From Tissierellaceae bacterium (GTDB lineage: Bacteria; Bacillota; Clostridia; Tissierellales; Tissierellaceae): a stretch of 7,995 nucleotides of DNA. Each line of letters opens with the position of its first letter. Position 1 is the first letter of the stretch. The notes below the pieces were generated by a model. That model did not search any database, was not told the DNA's origin, and was given only the letters and a program-made list of their open reading frames with translations. Below are positions 6,821 to 7,995 of this stretch, in pieces. The stretch lies in the NCBI GenBank assembly GCA_029264075.1, contig JARICQ010000097.1, positions 1 through 7,995 on the forward strand. Direction: 5' to 3'. The translations under genes were made by a program, and so were the position numbers.

Positions 6821-7186
6821 TTACTTACTCTTCTTAGATACCAATTTCTTAGGACCTTTTCTTGTCCTTGCATTGTTTTTGGTACTTTGTCCTCTCACTG
6901 GAAGATTCTTCCTGTGTCTTATTCCTCTATAGCTGTTGATTTCTCTAAGTCTCTTTATATTAAGAGAAACATCTCTTCTCAAGTCACCTTCAACCTTATA
7001 AGAGTCAATAATTGATCTTATATCTCCTACTTCTGACTCGGTTAAGTCTTTAATCTTTGTATCTCTATCTATACCAGCTTTTTCTAAGATCTCATTTGAC
7101 CTTGATTTTCCTATTCCAAAGATATAAGTCAGTCCGATTTCAACTCTCTTATCTCTTGGTAAGTCTACACCTGAAATTCTAGCCAT
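6821..7186 (-). CDS. rpsM: 30S ribosomal protein S13
   Basis: S13 sits in the 30S head, forms intersubunit bridges and touches the P-site tRNA with its C-terminal tail. From the preferred start the protein has 121 residues beginning MARISGVDLPRDKR like other S13 proteins. It contains LTYIFGIGKSRSNEIL (19-34), VEGDLRRDVSLNIKRL (65-80), RGIRHRKNLPVRGQ (87-100) and the basic tail TKNNARTRKGPKK (102-114). The start is ATG at 7186, 9 bases from AGGAGGTG (7203-7196). An in-frame GTG at 7198 would add four residues, but it lies inside the ribosome binding site itself and cannot be served by it. The gene follows rpmJ after 46 bases. Confidence 0.98.
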   Translation of the reverse strand: MARISGVDLPRDKRVEIGLTYIFGIGKSRSNEILEKAGIDRDTKIKDLTESEVGDIRSIIDSYKVEGDLRRDVSLNIKRLREINSYRGIRHRKNLPVRGQSTKNNARTRKGPKKLVSKKSK

Positions 7187-7195
7187 TAAATCGTG

Positions 7196-7203
7196 CACCT
7201 CCT
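7196..7203 (-). promoter_or_regulatory. Ribosome binding site that fixes the rpsM start
   Basis: AGGAGGTG at 7203-7196 on the minus strand is an almost complete complement of the 16S rRNA 3' end. Its last three bases are the in-frame GTG that a longest-frame call would choose as start. The next in-frame start, ATG at 7186, has a spacing of 9 bases and gives the conserved MARISGVD terminus. Confidence 0.85.
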
Positions 7204-7232
7204 ATAATTAATACAATAATAATCTATCTAGA

Positions 7233-7346
7233 TTAGCCTTGCTTTTGCTTGTGTCGTGGATTTTCACAAATAACCATTACTCGTCCATTTCTCTTTATAA
7301 CTTTGCATTTCTCGCACATCTTTTTAACTGATGGTTTAACTTTCAC
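7233..7346 (-). CDS. rpmJ: 50S ribosomal protein L36
   Basis: L36 is the smallest ribosomal protein, a zinc-ribbon that bridges 23S rRNA helices late in 50S assembly. The 37-codon frame begins MKVKPSVKKMCEKC and ends HKQKQG, matching the family over its whole length. The zinc ligands C11, C14, C27 and H32 are all present, so this is the zinc-binding form. The start is GTG at 7346, directly preceded by an in-frame TAA and 6 bases after AAGGAGGG (7360-7353). The stop is TAA at 7235-7233. It lies 15 bases downstream of infA, in the conserved infA-rpmJ-rpsM order. The gene is short enough to be missed by length-filtered gene calling. Confidence 0.97.
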   Translation of the reverse strand: MKVKPSVKKMCEKCKVIKRNGRVMVICENPRHKQKQG

Positions 7347-7361
7347 TTAAATCCCTCCTTG

Positions 7362-7580
7362 CTACTTGTTTCGCCAGGTTATTCTTCCTTTAGTCAAATC
7401 ATATGGTGACAGCTCAACAGTGACCTTATCACCTGGCAATATTCTTATATAATTCATCCTTAGCTTGCCAGAAATATGACCTAAAATCTCATGACCATTT
7501 TCTAACTCTACTTTAAAAATAGCATTCGGTAAAGCTTCTTTAACAGTACCTTCTACTTCAATAATATCAGATTTAGACAT
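7362..7580 (-). CDS. infA: Translation initiation factor IF-1
   Basis: IF-1 is a single OB-fold (S1-like) protein that binds the 30S A site during initiation and works with IF-2 and IF-3. The 72 residues match the standard length. Motifs visible are the N-terminal MSKSDIIEVEGTV (1-13), NAIFKVELENGHEILGHISGKLR (19-41), and the C-terminal IRILPGDKVTVELSPYDLTKGRITWR (45-70), which carries the RNA-binding surface. The ATG at 7580 is preceded by AGGAGGTT (about 7598-7591) at 10 bases. The stop is TAG. The gene sits between a KOW-domain gene 28 bases upstream and rpmJ 15 bases downstream. Confidence 0.98.
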   Translation of the reverse strand: MSKSDIIEVEGTVKEALPNAIFKVELENGHEILGHISGKLRMNYIRILPGDKVTVELSPYDLTKGRITWRNK

Positions 7581-7608
7581 TTGGCGTTCTAACCTCCTGT
7601 TCGCAAAT

Positions 7609-7890
7609 TTAGAAGCTCTTATTAAATGGTTCTAAAAGTTTTCTAATATATGCATTATTAATCTTCATTTTATTTTTCAATTTATAATTTAATCCTTCTA
7701 CAACTGTATTGTAGACGATTAAATGTTTGATTTTTTTCTTTTTGGGTCTATCTAATTTTCTTAAATTACCATCAACAACTAATAAGTTTTCATTGTCTAT
7801 AATTTCAAGTACTAAGAAGATTTTCCCCTTGTCTCTTCCAGCTCTAGATTTGACTACTTGCCCTATGGCTATCTCGTCACTAGAATCCAT
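7609..7890 (-). CDS. KOW domain-containing RNA-binding protein (L14e/L6e/L27e-like)
   Basis: A 93-residue basic protein with an N-terminal KOW-type segment: GQVVKSRAGRDKGKIFLVLEIIDNENLLVVDGNLRKLDRPKKKKIKHL (10-57), where G22 follows the family's R-x-G-(R/K)-D pattern. Proteins like this resemble archaeal and eukaryotic L14e/L6e/L27e and are common just before infA in Clostridia and Bacilli. The bacterial role is poorly known, and ribosome or RNA binding is inferred from the fold and position. The lysine-rich C-terminal half (about 50-93) has no motif I recognise. The ATG at 7890 has AGAGGTGA (7905-7898) seven bases upstream. An AT-rich 8-bp hairpin (7931-7907) lies directly before the site. 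Family assignment is good; function is open. Confidence 0.85.
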   Translation of the reverse strand: MDSSDEIAIGQVVKSRAGRDKGKIFLVLEIIDNENLLVVDGNLRKLDRPKKKKIKHLIVYNTVVEGLNYKLKNKMKINNAYIRKLLEPFNKSF

Positions 7891-7906
7891 TTTTGATTCA
7901 CCTCTT

Positions 7907-7931
7907 TATAATAGCACTAAGTCCTATTATA
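7907..7931 (-). promoter_or_regulatory. AT-rich inverted repeat / possible weak promoter before the KOW gene
   Basis: On the minus strand TATAATAG (7931-7924) and CTATTATA (7914-7907) form an 8-bp inverted repeat around a 9-base loop, ending one base before the KOW gene ribosome binding site. The left arm also contains a perfect TATAAT (7931-7926), with TTTAGA (7953-7948, 4 of 6 to TTGACA) 16 bases upstream, so an internal promoter is possible. The stem has one G-C pair and would be weak. Neither role is demonstrated. Confidence 0.3.
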
Positions 7932-7940
7932 TTCAAATAA

Positions 7941-7995
7941 TTATCCTTCTAAAGCTTCCATTATTTCCTTAGATACTTTTTCTATTGGCTGATTC
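7941..7995 (-). CDS. adk: C-terminal end of a gene, probably adenylate kinase (partial)
   Basis: One frame is open from the window edge to a TAA at 7943-7941 and encodes NQPIEKVSKEIMEALEG. The other two minus-strand frames stop within 27 bases. The residues resemble the C terminus of bacterial adenylate kinase, where an (I/V)DG-x-x-x-I-x-x-V motif is followed by a helix ending near the stop. adk normally lies upstream of infA in this ribosomal region. The sequence does not look like the end of methionine aminopeptidase (map), the other gene expected here. Only 17 residues are visible, so the call is tentative; the rest lies beyond 7995. Confidence 0.55.
   Translation of the reverse strand, partial: NQPIEKVSKEIMEALEG

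Noticed and set aside
7187..7198. GTG at 7198 as the rpsM start
   Set aside because: The GTG is part of the AGGAGGTG ribosome binding site. The ATG at 7186 has correct spacing and gives the conserved MARISGVD start.
7941..7995. The partial gene at the window edge being map
   Set aside because: The visible NQPIEKVSKEIMEALEG does not resemble the end of methionine aminopeptidase and fits the adenylate kinase C terminus better.
1..7995. CRISPR arrays, tRNA or rRNA genes, insertion sequences, or a defence or other novel multigene system
   Set aside because: No regularly spaced repeats, transposase-like frames, tRNA cloverleaf signatures or unexplained gene clusters were seen. The window is almost fully covered by conserved housekeeping genes.

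Overview
This is an AT-rich window from a low-GC Gram-positive bacterium (Firmicutes). It is most likely a member of the Clostridia/Tissierellia side rather than the Bacilli. The evidence is rpsD lying inside the alpha operon between rpsK and rpoA, a KOW-domain protein gene directly before infA, and the block ecfA1-ecfA2-ecfT-truA-rplM-rpsI following rplQ. All genes are on the minus strand, so transcription runs from high to low coordinates. Nearly every gene has a strong AGGAGG-type ribosome binding site.

In transcription order: the last 17 codons of a gene that looks like adk (7941-7995); a small KOW-domain RNA-binding protein (7609-7890); infA (IF-1); rpmJ (L36, 37 codons, 7233-7346); rpsM (S13); rpsK (S11); rpsD (S4); rpoA (RNA polymerase alpha); rplQ (L17). 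A Rho-independent terminator at about 4345-4373 closes this block, and an extended -10 promoter (4296-4324) starts the next. That second block is ecfA1, ecfA2 and ecfT, the shared energizing module of ECF vitamin transporters, followed by truA (tRNA pseudouridine synthase). These four genes overlap by 4 to 8 bases and so are probably translationally coupled. A third promoter at the 3' end of truA, whose -10 box contains the truA stop codon, drives rplM-rpsI (L13-S9). Its predicted transcript starts at the base of a foldable leader, probably the L13 autoregulatory leader. A strong terminator at 11-37 closes the block.

Functionally the window is a translation and transcription housekeeping cluster (initiation factor, five ribosomal proteins and the polymerase alpha subunit), then nutrient uptake machinery and tRNA modification, then two more ribosomal proteins. 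I see no mobile element, CRISPR array, tRNA, rRNA or defence system, and no undescribed multigene system. The points worth a second look are regulatory and architectural: the promoter/leader arrangement before rplM, a possible Shine-Dalgarno-masking hairpin before rpoA, the apparent absence of map between adk and the KOW gene, and start sites of rpsM, rpoA and four GTG-initiated genes. The longest stretch without a gene is the 130 bases at 4251-4380, which holds the terminator and promoter just described.
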